Of a stretch of DNA of 64,000 nt, positions 10,393 to 18,430 are shown in pieces. A program made the position numbers and the translations under genes. Position 1 is the stretch's first letter. Every line of letters begins with the position of its first letter. Source of the stretch: Candidatus Methylopumilus turicensis (GTDB lineage: Bacteria > Pseudomonadota > Gammaproteobacteria > Burkholderiales > Methylophilaceae); assembly GCF_000953015.1 (NCBI RefSeq), contig NZ_LN794158.1, forward strand, positions 620,001-684,000, read 5' to 3'. The notes below the pieces were generated by a model. That model was not told where the DNA came from. It did no database searches and saw nothing but the letters and a program-made list of their open reading frames with translations.

Positions 10393-10451
10393 TTCGTTCG
10401 TCCTGAGCTTGTCGAACTACTAAATCCTTCGACAAGCTCAGGACGAACGAA
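10393..10451. repeat. REP-like palindrome between convergent genes
   Basis: Two perfect 24-nt arms (10393-10416 and 10428-10451) flank an 11-nt loop. The arms contain the core CCTGAGCTTGTCGAA and its complement, a repeat sequence I recognise from many proteobacterial genomes, where in translation it gives RPELVEG. It ends two bases before the hslO stop codon and lies 11 nt after the methyltransferase stop. It could fold in RNA as a strong hairpin and protect or terminate both transcripts. Confidence 0.9.
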
Positions 10452-10452
10452 G

Positions 10453-11355
10453 TTAGTGCTTTGTTTTTGAAACGGGCGGCGTGATATCTGCCGCAAAAAG
10501 CTGTTCTGCATCGACTTTGTCGAACACGTAAGCCGCATTACAAAAATCGCAGTTCACTTCTATCTCGCCACGCTCTTCAATAATGCTATCGACTTCTGCT
10601 TGACCTAACATTTTGAGCATATTGCTGACATTTTTGCGTGAGCAACTGCAACGGAAGTGAATGTCACGCGGGTCAAATAAGCGTACATCCTCTTCGTGGA
10701 ATAGTCTGGTGAGTAGTGTTTCAGCAGGGAGGGTAATGAGCTCTTCATTGGTGATGGTTTCTGCTAAAAACCCTGTTCTTGCCCAAGCGTCAGCATCTTG
10801 TTCTGGCAAGTCGGGTAGTTTTTGCAACAACATGCCCGCTGCAGTGTTTTCATCACTGGCGAGCCAAATGCGTGTTTCAATTTGCTCTGAACGTTGCATA
10901 TAGTTTTGCAAGATTTCGCTGATGCTATCGCCTTCAATCGGCACAATGCCTTGGTAAGTTTGACCACCGTCTTTGGGGTCTAAGGTAATCACAAAATGCC
11001 CATCACCCACGAGTTCGCTAAAGCTTTGGTTGCCAATTTCGCCTTGCCATTTCGCTGTGGCGCGCATCTCAAGTGCTGCGCTGCATTCCACCACTAATAA
11101 GTTTAATGGCCCTTTGCCTTGAATCTGCAAAATCAGTGCGCCATTTTCTAGCTTAAGCGTGGCAGCTAAAAGCGCAGCTGCAGCCATTAGCTCGCCTAGT
11201 TTTGTTTTAAGCGCTACTGGGTATTCAACTTGCTGCAATGCGGTGCGAAAGGTATGATCTAAATGGACGGTATTGCCACGAATCGGTGTGTTGTCAAACA
11301 CAAATCGGTGGAGTTGGTCGGTAGATGGTGTGTTGAGTGTTGTCATGCGCGGCAT
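10453..11355 (-). CDS. hslO: Hsp33 redox-regulated chaperone
   Basis: The 300-residue cytoplasmic chaperone is activated by oxidation. The zinc-binding redox switch is intact near the C-terminus: CSC (in FRCSCSRKNV) and CDFC (in NCDFCNAAY), giving the four cysteines. The N-terminal substrate-binding core carries the GKGPLNLLVVEC segment. Length is normal. Its stop codon abuts the REP-like palindrome. It lies 34 nt downstream of gluQ on the same strand. Confidence 0.95.
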   Translation of the reverse strand: MPRMTTLNTPSTDQLHRFVFDNTPIRGNTVHLDHTFRTALQQVEYPVALKTKLGELMAAAALLAATLKLENGALILQIQGKGPLNLLVVECSAALEMRATAKWQGEIGNQSFSELVGDGHFVITLDPKDGGQTYQGIVPIEGDSISEILQNYMQRSEQIETRIWLASDENTAAGMLLQKLPDLPEQDADAWARTGFLAETITNEELITLPAETLLTRLFHEEDVRLFDPRDIHFRCSCSRKNVSNMLKMLGQAEVDSIIEERGEIEVNCDFCNAAYVFDKVDAEQLFAADITPPVSKTKH

Positions 11356-11389
11356 TTTATCATGACATTACTTTTGGTTTGGCTTGAAA

Positions 11390-12292
11390 TTATGATGGAT
11401 TGAACGTGATGCTTCGTTGTCTGGGTACTTTTTTTATACCCCAGTGTTGTTTTGCCCACAGCCAAATATCACTGAGGCTGTTTGTGGATAAGTCATTTGG
11501 AGGTTGTTGCCCTAAAAAGCTGAGAGCTTGAATAAGGAGTATGGGTGCTTGTCCAACATCGATAGCGGGCGCCAAAGTTTGTTTGCTTAGCTTTTCGCCA
11601 GCTGTGTTGCTAGCGACTGGTATGTGGGCATATTGTGGCGTTGGGTAGTTCAGCTTTTGTTGCAGATAAATTTGGCGTGGTGTTGAGTCGAGCAAATCCG
11701 CCCCGCGCACAATGTGGGTAATTTCTTGTACGAAATCATCTACCACGACGGCGAGTTGGTAGGCGTATAAGCCATCAGCACGTTTTAATACAAAGTCGCC
11801 TATGTCGTGTGCAAGATTTTGCTGAATATTGCCTTGAATTGCGTCAGTGAAAGCGATTGGATTTGAATCAACAACGACGCGGCTTGCGTGTGGTAGTTTT
11901 ATCTTTGCTTTATGACGGCATGTACCAGGATAAATTAAACCATCAATGCCATGCTGAGCAGGCCTTTGATTGTAAGCGTCTGCAATTTCTTTACGCGAGC
12001 AATCGCATTGATAAATAAGGGATTTTTTTTGTAACTGAGATAGTGCATCTTGATAAAGGCTACTGCGCCGCGACTGATAAACAACTTCGCCATCCCATTC
12101 GAACCCAAAGGCTTCAAGCGTGCGTAGAATATGGTCGGCAGCACCAGCCATTTCTCTTGGTTTATCAAGGTCCTCCATGCGAACTAGCCACTGTCCATCT
12201 TGTGACTTGGCTTCGCAATAACTTGCTACCGCCGCTAGTAGCGAGCCAAAGTGAAGTGGCCCTGTAGGGGAGGGAGCAAATCGACCTATCAT
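11390..12292 (-). CDS. gluQ: Glutamyl-Q tRNA(Asp) synthetase
   Basis: The 300-residue protein is a truncated GluRS paralogue (GluQRS) that attaches glutamate to queuosine in tRNA(Asp). It has the HIGH-type motif in FAPSPTGPLHFGSL, the zinc-binding CDCSR element with a further Cys in GTCRHK, and the KMSKS-type motif EKLSKQ. It lacks the anticodon-binding domain, as expected at this length. It is followed by hslO and preceded (12 nt) by the DUF3301 gene on the same strand. Confidence 0.93.
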   Translation of the reverse strand: MIGRFAPSPTGPLHFGSLLAAVASYCEAKSQDGQWLVRMEDLDKPREMAGAADHILRTLEAFGFEWDGEVVYQSRRSSLYQDALSQLQKKSLIYQCDCSRKEIADAYNQRPAQHGIDGLIYPGTCRHKAKIKLPHASRVVVDSNPIAFTDAIQGNIQQNLAHDIGDFVLKRADGLYAYQLAVVVDDFVQEITHIVRGADLLDSTPRQIYLQQKLNYPTPQYAHIPVASNTAGEKLSKQTLAPAIDVGQAPILLIQALSFLGQQPPNDLSTNSLSDIWLWAKQHWGIKKVPRQRSITFNPS

Positions 12293-12304
12293 GGATTCGC
12301 CGTT

Positions 12305-12616
12305 TTAATGAACGGCCTCCAGGTAAGGTGGGATATACCAAGACTGCAAATCTCGCCCCAGCAAGACAAGGTGGCAGTGCATGCGATCACCACCGTTGGC
12401 GCTGACGTCAAACTCATAAGTGCGGAGTATTTGCACATGGCCTTTTGCATTACGCCCTAAACGTAAACGCACACATGCTACGCTTTCGTCTAATAGTTGT
12501 AAGTTGGTGCGATGTGTCAGGTCGTGGCCTTTTTCGATGGCCATATCACGCGCTGAAATGCTGTCGAACCAGAACCAGGCCAACATCACAATGATGATAA
12601 GTAGTAGATTTTCCAC
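12305..12616 (-). CDS. DUF3301 family membrane-anchored protein
   Basis: The 103-residue protein has one N-terminal membrane segment (LLLIIIVMLAWFWFDS) followed by the conserved part of DUF3301, with LLDESVACVRLRLGRN and RTYEFDVSANGGDR. No function is known for the family. It precedes gluQ by 12 nt on the same strand and is probably cotranscribed with gluQ and hslO. Confidence 0.82.
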   Translation of the reverse strand: MENLLLIIIVMLAWFWFDSISARDMAIEKGHDLTHRTNLQLLDESVACVRLRLGRNAKGHVQILRTYEFDVSANGGDRMHCHLVLLGRDLQSWYIPPYLEAVH

Positions 12617-12721
12617 GGTAAGGATTTGTTCATTAAAGAATATGTTTAGAGTTTAAACAATCCAAGCAGATTCGTCATGCATGAATCTTGAAGGGTGCTG
12701 TTGTGCAATAGGTTTGATTTT

Positions 12722-12736
12722 GCACTTAATTAGTGC
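12722..12736. promoter_or_regulatory. NtrC-like enhancer site upstream of amt
   Basis: GCAC-N7-GTGC is matched exactly (GCACTTAATTAGTGC), the core of the NtrC consensus. It lies about 100 bp upstream of the -24 element of the sigma-54 promoter, a usual enhancer distance. A weaker second copy (GCAC-N7-TGCA, 12740-12754) follows. The whole gene-free stretch 12617-12921 (305 nt) contains these sites and the amt leader. Confidence 0.65.
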
Positions 12737-12822
12737 GCTGCACGGATAGTTGCATTGTTTTGGTGCGTCATTGTGATTTTAATCGAAAATAAATTGATTT
12801 TAAAACAAGGGTCTATAAAACC

Positions 12823-12838
12823 TGGCTTAGTTTTTGCT
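12823..12838 (+). promoter_or_regulatory. Sigma-54 promoter of amt
   Basis: TGGCTTAGTTTTTGCT matches the sigma-54 consensus TGGCACGNNNNTTGCW at the -24 GG, the -12 GC and the correct spacing. The start of transcription would be near 12849, about 70 nt upstream of the amt ATG, which has GAGGATGA as ribosome binding site. Confidence 0.75.
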
Positions 12839-12921
12839 AGGGATTAATGTTAATTTAGGCTGACCTTTGCATTGGCAGACCTAAACAAGATAATTAAAAA
12901 AACTTAAACGAGGATGAATTT

Positions 12922-14127
12922 ATGGAAGCGCTTCAGTCGGCGAGTGATGTCTTATTTGTATTGTTAGGGGCCATTATGGTCTTGGCAATGCATGCAGGGT
13001 TTGCCTTTTTGGAGGTAGGCACGGTGCGCCGTAAAAACCAAGTGAATGCATTGGTCAAAATCATGGTAGATTTTTCTATCTCGACCATCGCCTATTTCTT
13101 TATTGGTTACGGCGTAGCGTATGGGGTGAGCTTTTTTCAAGGCGCGGATGTGCTGGCAGCAAAAAATGGTTATGACTTAGTGAAGTTTTTCTTTTTACTC
13201 ACGTTTGCCGCTGCCATTCCTGCAATTATCTCTGGTGGTATCGCAGAGCGTGCAAAGTTTAATCCTCAGTTAGCCGCAACCTTCTTGTTAGTTGGTTTTG
13301 TTTATCCATTTTTCGAGGGCATTGCTTGGAACCATCACTATGGCATTCAAGAATGGCTCAAAGCAAGTTACGGTTTTGAGTTTCATGATTTTGCAGGCTC
13401 CGTTGTGGTGCACGCGATGGGCGGCTGGATTGCTCTGGGTGCTGTGATTTTATTAGGCGCTCGGCATGGTCGTTACAGTAAAGACGGTCGCTTGCATGCT
13501 TATCCACCTTCAAACATCCCGTTCTTGGCTTTAGGTGCATGGATTCTTACTGTGGGCTGGTTTGGTTTTAACGTAATGTCAGCGCAAACCTTAACTGGTG
13601 TGACTGGTCTAGTAGCAATGAACTCTTTAATGGCGCTGGTTGGTGGCACAATTGCCGCATTAGTCATGGGCAAAAACGACCCTGGCTTTGTTCATAACGG
13701 CCCATTGGCTGGTTTGGTTGCTGTGTGTGCGGGTTCAGATGTGATGCATCCACTCGGCGCTTTAGTGACAGGCGCTGTGGCGGGTGCATTGTTTGTTTGG
13801 GCATTTACACTCACTCAAAACCGCTGGAAGATTGACGACGTGTTAGGGGTGTGGCCATTGCATGGTTTGTGCGGTGCCTGGGGCGGCATTGCGGCGGGCA
13901 TCTTCGGTGCTAAGGCGTTGGGCGGTATGGGCAATGTAAGTCTCATGTCACAGTTGATTGGTACAGGCTTAGGTATTGCAATTGCTTTGGCTGGTGGCTT
14001 TATTGTTTATGGTTTAATTAAAAAGTTGGTCGGTATTCGGATGGATGTTGAAGACGAATATATGGGAGCAGACTTGGCGATTCATAAAATCACTACAACG
14101 CCAAATATGGGCGGTGGTGACGAATAA
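12922..14127 (+). CDS. amt: Ammonium transporter, Amt/MEP family
   Basis: The 401-residue inner-membrane protein is an Amt-type ammonium channel with about 11 membrane segments. Family features are the N-terminal FAFLEVG, the internal GGIAERAKF, the DFAGSVVVHAMGG region with one of the twin pore histidines, and HPLGALVTGAVAG and WPLHGLCGAWGG with another conserved histidine. No glnK (PII) gene is adjacent, unlike the common glnK-amtB pair. Nitrogen control by NtrC and sigma-54 is supported by the upstream sites. Confidence 0.95.
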   Translation: MEALQSASDVLFVLLGAIMVLAMHAGFAFLEVGTVRRKNQVNALVKIMVDFSISTIAYFFIGYGVAYGVSFFQGADVLAAKNGYDLVKFFFLLTFAAAIPAIISGGIAERAKFNPQLAATFLLVGFVYPFFEGIAWNHHYGIQEWLKASYGFEFHDFAGSVVVHAMGGWIALGAVILLGARHGRYSKDGRLHAYPPSNIPFLALGAWILTVGWFGFNVMSAQTLTGVTGLVAMNSLMALVGGTIAALVMGKNDPGFVHNGPLAGLVAVCAGSDVMHPLGALVTGAVAGALFVWAFTLTQNRWKIDDVLGVWPLHGLCGAWGGIAAGIFGAKALGGMGNVSLMSQLIGTGLGIAIALAGGFIVYGLIKKLVGIRMDVEDEYMGADLAIHKITTTPNMGGGDE

Positions 14128-14153
14128 GCTTGAAGTTTGGCAGTAAAGAAAAG

Positions 14154-14181
14154 GGCTCAGAACAAACTTCTGAGCCTTTTT
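14154..14181. terminator. Intrinsic terminator after amt
   Basis: A 9-bp perfect stem (GGCTCAGAA, 14154-14162, with TTCTGAGCC, 14168-14176) and a 5-nt loop are followed by five T. The complement strand carries TTTTCTTT after the stem, so it can also stop transcripts of the MerT-like gene. Confidence 0.9.
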
Positions 14182-14217
14182 AACTTCAAATGGCAAGTTT
14201 TTGATGCTGAGTTTGGA

Positions 14218-14616
14218 TTAGTCAATCCAATAGGGCGCAACAAAAGCGAACCAAGAACCCATAGCAAATAGTAGTAACGAGATGCCATAAATCACATTCG
14301 ACATCTTTCTTGCCTTCATACAAGCTTGGGCCAGCTGTTTATCTGCTGGACAAGCTAACTTAGAAGCGCGCCACTGCATCAGCCCAGCAAGTAGTAATAA
14401 CGTTCCTGCGATACCGAATACAAGTGGCTTATGCTCGCTAATCCAAATGAGTTGTGGCACTTTGCTGGCCAGGCCAACCATCACTGCGCCCAAGCCTAAG
14501 CTCACTAGTAATGCAGGAATGGCGCAACATATCAGCGTTGCACTGCTGGTAAAAAGAATTAGCCAGTTGACCGCGAGCATTTTTTTAATTGAGAGTATTT
14601 GAGGTTGAGCGCTCAT
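14218..14616 (-). CDS. MerT-like membrane metal transporter
   Basis: The 132-residue protein has three predicted membrane segments. The first contains the vicinal cysteine pair CC (TLICCAIPALLV) as in mercuric transporter MerT, and the loop after the second has a second pair (LACPADKQLAQACMKAR) in the place of MerT's cytoplasmic pair. The end SWFAFVAPYWID also resembles MerT. A start at ATG 14616 is chosen: it overlaps the upstream stop as TGATG, has GGAG 8 nt before it, and a GTG lies one codon upstream. No merA or merR is nearby, so the transported metal may not be mercury. It is the last gene of a four-gene cluster. Confidence 0.75.
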   Translation of the reverse strand: MSAQPQILSIKKMLAVNWLILFTSSATLICCAIPALLVSLGLGAVMVGLASKVPQLIWISEHKPLVFGIAGTLLLLAGLMQWRASKLACPADKQLAQACMKARKMSNVIYGISLLLFAMGSWFAFVAPYWID

Positions 14617-14951
14617 CACTTCATCTCCTTCACATGGGAATGGTCAGCTTTGATTTCAACGAGTGTCTTGTTGATATATTCAACACTAGCCACCTCGTAG
14701 CCTGCGTCTTTAATCACTTTTGTAAAAACCTCTAAACTCATGTTTTTTTGGTCTTTGAGTTCAACCACTACCACACGGCTTTTTAAGTCCACCCAAACAT
14801 CTTGGGTAGCGTCTAGTTCGCGCAGTTTTTTATTAATGCCTTTTGCACAAAATGCACACACCATCCCTTTCACCTCAGCGTGAATTGAAGTTGCAGCAAA
14901 TGCTGTGTTAGTAAAAATGGCTAAGATTGCGATAACAAATAATTTTTTCAT
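14616..14951 (-). CDS. MerP-like periplasmic heavy-metal-binding protein
   Basis: The 111-residue protein has a signal peptide (cleavage probably after AFA) and one heavy-metal-associated (HMA) domain with the metal-binding motif GMVCAFCAKG, a CxxC variant. It ends with a short charged, His-containing tail (KADHSHVKEMK). AAGGA precedes the ATG. It overlaps the MerT-like gene by one base, so the two are translationally coupled, the usual order of a periplasmic binder feeding a membrane transporter. Confidence 0.82.
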   Translation of the reverse strand: MKKLFVIAILAIFTNTAFAATSIHAEVKGMVCAFCAKGINKKLRELDATQDVWVDLKSRVVVVELKDQKNMSLEVFTKVIKDAGYEVASVEYINKTLVEIKADHSHVKEMK

Positions 14952-14964
14952 GATCAGTCCTTAA

Positions 14965-15606
14965 TTAAAAAGTAAGCATTAAATTGAGTCGGGGTGTGCG
15001 TGACGCTGCATCCCATGGATTGGTAATCCCTAACTCAAGAAAGTAGTTTTGATTGATGAGTCGAAGTGCTGGCGTCACCTCATTTTTTGTCATCATGTTT
15101 TCAGACGTTTTGGCTTCAATGACAAGCCAAGGTTGAGTTTCCTCAAAACTTGTTTCGTAGAGAGAAAAACCGCTTTGAACGCTGTAGGTGTCATATTGAA
15201 TATGAGGGGCACGTACTATTCTTGCCTTGGCTAAGAAATAGATGCGCGTTGTTTCATAATCAAACTGAACGCTTGGTGAGTAGGAGAATCCACTTGAATC
15301 GCCAGACGCTTCTCCTATGCCGGTCATGAACCATAAGTTGGCTTGACCATTTGGCATATTCCAGCGCTTGATGAGGCCTGCGTAATTGATGTTGGTAATG
15401 AGGTTGGTTTGCTTGTCGCCTCTCATCCACATAGTTTCAACGCCAAAAGCATGACCAAGTGCTGGAGAGTAGTTAAGCATGAGTTCTTTTCTATCGTTAG
15501 AAAACTCACTCATTAGCATTGCGCTATCCTTGAATCCCATTAATGCAGCCGCTTGTGCTGAAAATGTGATTGATAGCAGCAATGCAAGAAATAGTCTTGC
15601 ATGCAT
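14965..15606 (-). CDS. Putative outer-membrane beta-barrel protein in metal cluster
   Basis: The 213-residue protein starts with a signal peptide (cut after AQA) and continues as alternating, aromatic-rich strands, ending in LNLMLTF with a C-terminal phenylalanine, as in outer-membrane barrels. There are no cysteines in the mature part. I do not recognise a named family. GGAGG precedes the ATG at 15606. It lies 13 nt upstream of the MerP-like gene and is probably cotranscribed, which suggests an envelope role in metal handling; this is inference. Confidence 0.6.
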   Translation of the reverse strand: MHARLFLALLLSITFSAQAAALMGFKDSAMLMSEFSNDRKELMLNYSPALGHAFGVETMWMRGDKQTNLITNINYAGLIKRWNMPNGQANLWFMTGIGEASGDSSGFSYSPSVQFDYETTRIYFLAKARIVRAPHIQYDTYSVQSGFSLYETSFEETQPWLVIEAKTSENMMTKNEVTPALRLINQNYFLELGITNPWDAASRTPRLNLMLTF

Positions 15607-15642
15607 GATGCCTCCGAAAATAATTTAAAAAATTACGATGCT

Positions 15643-16005
15643 TTAAGCATCAATCGGAGGGCGATTTTCTGGGGTGATGTGATGCGTAGAGGAAGCCCAT
15701 ATAGCGAAGGATGCTAAAGGGGAGTTTTGAGAAGTGACGTGGGTTGTGCTCTCATGGATCGGTGCCGCAAAACTTAGGCAGAAGCCACAGTGCTGACAAT
15801 TCGAACCGCCAGCATGGTGTTGAGTATCATGATGCCCACTAGATTCTTTTGAATCCATTTGGTGGCAGGCGTGTGGCGGCTGCACAATTTGATGTGAGCT
15901 TGCATTCGCTAATTCCATTTGCGTTGCAGCATAAGCTGCACCACTAAAAAACAGTGGTGTCCAAACCATGAGCATTAAGGCTACAAATTTACGAATGGAC
16001 TTCAT
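15643..16005 (-). CDS. Small secreted Cys/His-rich protein, metal cluster
   Basis: From ATG 16005 the protein has 120 residues: a signal peptide (MKSIRKFVALMLMVWTPL, cut after YAA or AYA), a His-rich linker (HACHQM, SGHHDTQHHAGG) and a cysteine cluster NCQHCGFC, then a tail ending ENRPPIDA. The layout resembles small periplasmic metal-associated proteins such as CzcI or DUF2946 members; this is a resemblance, not a firm assignment. An in-frame ATG at 16041 would add an unneeded n-region; neither start has a clear ribosome binding site. It is the first gene of the cluster and lies 36 nt upstream of the barrel gene. Confidence 0.62.
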   Translation of the reverse strand: MKSIRKFVALMLMVWTPLFFSGAAYAATQMELANASSHQIVQPPHACHQMDSKESSGHHDTQHHAGGSNCQHCGFCLSFAAPIHESTTHVTSQNSPLASFAIWASSTHHITPENRPPIDA

Positions 16006-16082
16006 ATTGATTAGGATGCGCCTCGAAAGGCTAAAGTTCATGTTTAATTAAGATTGAGGACAAAAGAAGAGGCAACTCACTG

Positions 16083-16451
16083 TTAGCCTATCTCAACAGG
16101 TGACAAGTCTTTAAGCTCTTCATCCGTAAATAAACGGCCTTTGGTGATAAAGGCTTTGCCTGTGCCGCAGTCGAGAGAGAATGAGCCGCTAGACGCGTCC
16201 ATTGCATCAAGGATGGTGTGTGTATTCTCTGAAAATTGAAAGTGGCTGTGCCCCATATAAAAGGCAGCGCCATCCACTTCTCCCACTTTGACATCTGAAG
16301 GTGTTTTGCGGAATTCATTAGCAGGCATACACATCGGGCCGCTACCTTCACAGCATCCACCAGATTGAAAAAAGATAATCGGGCCATGCTGTGCTGTTAA
16401 TTGGCGAATTAGCGCGATTGCAGAAGGGGTTCCAGAAATACGTTCAGCCAT
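16083..16451 (-). CDS. DUF779 domain protein
   Basis: The 122-residue protein belongs to DUF779, a family usually encoded next to aldehyde dehydrogenases of the AcoD/ExaC type and of unknown function. Its cysteines form a conserved cluster, GGCCEGSGPMC, plus a later one in SLDCGTGK, suggesting metal or redox binding. The start at 16451 has GGAG 7 nt upstream and is preferred to 16463. Between it and the aldehyde dehydrogenase lies a strong terminator whose T-tract ends about 20 nt before this start codon. It is followed by the metal cluster with no visible terminator. Confidence 0.85.
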   Translation of the reverse strand: MAERISGTPSAIALIRQLTAQHGPIIFFQSGGCCEGSGPMCMPANEFRKTPSDVKVGEVDGAAFYMGHSHFQFSENTHTILDAMDASSGSFSLDCGTGKAFITKGRLFTDEELKDLSPVEIG

Positions 16452-16471
16452 TATCCACTCCAAATAACAAA

Positions 16472-16500
16472 TAAAAAAAGAGGCGGTATAAACCGCCTCT
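16472..16500 (-). terminator. Terminator or attenuator between ALDH and DUF779 genes
   Basis: On the minus strand AGAGGCGGT (16500-16492) pairs with ACCGCCTCT (16487-16479) around a 4-nt loop and is followed by seven T. It ends the aldehyde dehydrogenase transcript. Only about 20 nt separate it from the DUF779 start, too few for an independent promoter, so DUF779 would depend on readthrough or regulated antitermination. Confidence 0.88.
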
Positions 16501-16520
16501 CAATACTAACTTTAATACAT

Positions 16521-16544
16521 GCCTAATTCAATATTGAATTAGGC
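16521..16544. repeat. 24-bp perfect palindrome downstream of ALDH
   Basis: GCCTAATTCAAT (16521-16532) is followed directly by its reverse complement (16533-16544), with no spacer. It starts 15 nt after the aldehyde dehydrogenase stop and precedes the terminator. A dimeric regulator site or an RNA hairpin in tandem with the terminator are both possible. Confidence 0.75.
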
Positions 16545-16559
16545 GATGCTAAAGGCTTG

Positions 16560-18080
16560 TTAGAAAAAGCCCAATTTCTTAGGGCTGTAGCTGACTAACA
16601 AGTTTTTAGTTTGTTGGTAGTGATCAAGCATCATTTTGTGAGTTTCACGGCCGATACCTGATTCTTTATAGCCACCGAACGCTGCATGTGCTGGGTAAGC
16701 ATGGTAGCAGTTAGTCCAAACGCGACCAGCTTTGATACCACGACCCATGCGGTATGCACGATTGCCGTCACGGCTCCAAACGCCAGAACCTAAACCAAAG
16801 ATGGTATCGTTAGCGATTTCCAACGCTTCAGCTTCATCTTTAAAGGTTGTAACAGCAAGCACTGGTCCAAAAATTTCTTCTTGGAAAATGCGCATTTTGT
16901 TGTGGCCTTTAAATAGCGTTGGCTGAACGTAGTAGCCTTGTGACAAATCGCCACCTAGTTTGTTTTGTTGGCCGCCGATCAATAATTCAGCACCTTCTTG
17001 TTTGCCAATGTCCATGTAAGACATGATCTTGTTCAATTGGTCAGCAGAAGCTTGTGCGCCAATCATTGTATTTGGATCAAGTGGGTTGCCTTGTTTGATG
17101 GCAGCAACACGTGGCAATACGCGTTCCATGAATTTGTCATAAACAGACTCTTGGATCAATGCACGTGATGGGCAGGTACACACTTCACCTTGGTTGAATG
17201 CGAACAATACCAAACCTTCAACGGCTTTATCAAAGAAGTCGTCGTCAGCAGCGGCGATATCATCAAAGAAGATGTTAGGTGATTTGCCACCTAGTTCAAG
17301 TGTTGCAGGAATCAAGTTGCCAGCAGCAGCTTGTGCAATCACACGGCCAGTTGCTGTAGAGCCAGTGAATGCGATTTTTGCGATACGGCGGCTGTTAGCA
17401 AGTGGTGCGCCAACTTCACGGCCATAACCGTTCACAATGTTCATCACGCCAGGTGGCACGATGTCAGCAATTAATTCCATTAAAATTAAAATACTGATTG
17501 GCGTGAATTCAGCTGGTTTCATAACAACACAGTTACCAGCAGCCACAGCTGGTGCTAGTTTCCATGCAGCCATTAAAATTGGGAAGTTCCAAGGAATAAT
17601 TTGGCCAATCACGCCTAGTGGTTCATGGAAGTGATAAGCAACCATTGTGTCGTCGATTTCACTTAATGTGCCTTCTTGCGCACGCAAGCAACCAGCAAAG
17701 TAGCGGAAGTGGTCGATGGCTAATGGAATATCAGCATTTAATGTTTCACGTATAGGTTTGCCGTTGTCGATCGTTTCAGCAGTTGCTAATAATTCAAGGT
17801 TAGCTTCTAAACGATCAGCAATTTTGAGTAACATATTAGCGCGTTCTTGCACTGATGTTTTGCCCCATTTATCTGCAGCTGCATGCGCAGCATCAAGTGC
17901 TAACTCGACGTCAGCGGCGCCTGAGCGTGCTGCTTTGGTATATGGCAGGCCTGTGATCGGTGTAATAACATCAAAGTATTCGCCGCTAACGGGTGCAACC
18001 CATTTGCCACCGATAAAGTTGTCATATTTGGCTTTGAAAGGGATTTTCACGCCCATGCCTTTTAATAGATCTAAACTCAT
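16560..18080 (-). CDS. NAD-dependent aldehyde dehydrogenase (AcoD/ExaC type)
   Basis: The 506-residue enzyme oxidises an aldehyde to its acid with NAD(P)+. The Rossmann and catalytic motifs are present: [34 protein letters not shown] with the catalytic Glu, and [12 protein letters not shown] with the catalytic Cys. The ATG at 18080 is chosen because GGAG precedes it and the homology (YDNFIGGKW) follows at normal distance; an upstream ATG at 18146 has no support. The pairing with DUF779 is typical of acetaldehyde/ethanol-oxidation dehydrogenases. Substrate is not certain; in a methylotroph it could serve various aldehydes. Confidence 0.92.
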   Translation of the reverse strand: MSLDLLKGMGVKIPFKAKYDNFIGGKWVAPVSGEYFDVITPITGLPYTKAARSGAADVELALDAAHAAADKWGKTSVQERANMLLKIADRLEANLELLATAETIDNGKPIRETLNADIPLAIDHFRYFAGCLRAQEGTLSEIDDTMVAYHFHEPLGVIGQIIPWNFPILMAAWKLAPAVAAGNCVVMKPAEFTPISILILMELIADIVPPGVMNIVNGYGREVGAPLANSRRIAKIAFTGSTATGRVIAQAAAGNLIPATLELGGKSPNIFFDDIAAADDDFFDKAVEGLVLFAFNQGEVCTCPSRALIQESVYDKFMERVLPRVAAIKQGNPLDPNTMIGAQASADQLNKIMSYMDIGKQEGAELLIGGQQNKLGGDLSQGYYVQPTLFKGHNKMRIFQEEIFGPVLAVTTFKDEAEALEIANDTIFGLGSGVWSRDGNRAYRMGRGIKAGRVWTNCYHAYPAHAAFGGYKESGIGRETHKMMLDHYQQTKNLLVSYSPKKLGFF

Positions 18081-18430
18081 TCTTATTATCTCCGTGATTT
18101 TTATAAAATATTTATATGCGCCATGTTGCTTAATTACCACCTGCAACTTTACCTTAATTTAAAACAAAATAAAGCCCCTATACTTTTTTAATCTTACTTT
18201 TTTCAAACGTTTTAATTGATCGTTTTAAATTGTGGAATTTTTTTAAAACCATTGACCTGCTCAACCATCAAATTTAAGTAATTTTTTTTATCAATATTTA
18301 TCACTTTTCGGCGCCGATACTGAACACAAATAACTTAATGATTGATACAATAATGTAATTAAATTGTAACTTTTTCAGGTTATTTGCGTCATAAAAGAAG
18401 TTGCCGACACGTTAGTTTTGGAGATGATTT
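18081..18430. other. AT-rich intergenic region between ALDH and fds operon
   Basis: These 350 nt separate the divergent aldehyde dehydrogenase and formate dehydrogenase genes and must hold both promoters. They are very AT-rich, with T runs and one GC-rich palindrome (GGCGCC, near 18310). I found no convincing sigma-54 site and only weak sigma-70-like boxes (for example TTGACC-N17-TAAGTA near 18253), so no promoter is called. No ORF is credible here. Confidence 0.6.

Noticed and set aside
10323-10538. A 71-residue minus-strand ORF containing RPELVEG.
   Set aside because: It reads through the REP-like palindrome and two real genes; the peptide is the well-known chance translation of this repeat.
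12739-12755. A second sigma-54-like promoter (CTGCACGGATAGTTGCAT) upstream of amt.
   Set aside because: The spacing between the GG-like and GC elements is one base too long and the GG is TG. The site at 12823-12838 fits better, and this stretch is more likely part of an NtrC half-site.
18253-18281. A sigma-70 promoter TTGACC-N17-TAAGTA for the fds operon.
   Set aside because: The -10 is poor and the start would lie about 150 nt upstream of fdsG in very AT-rich DNA where such matches are expected by chance.
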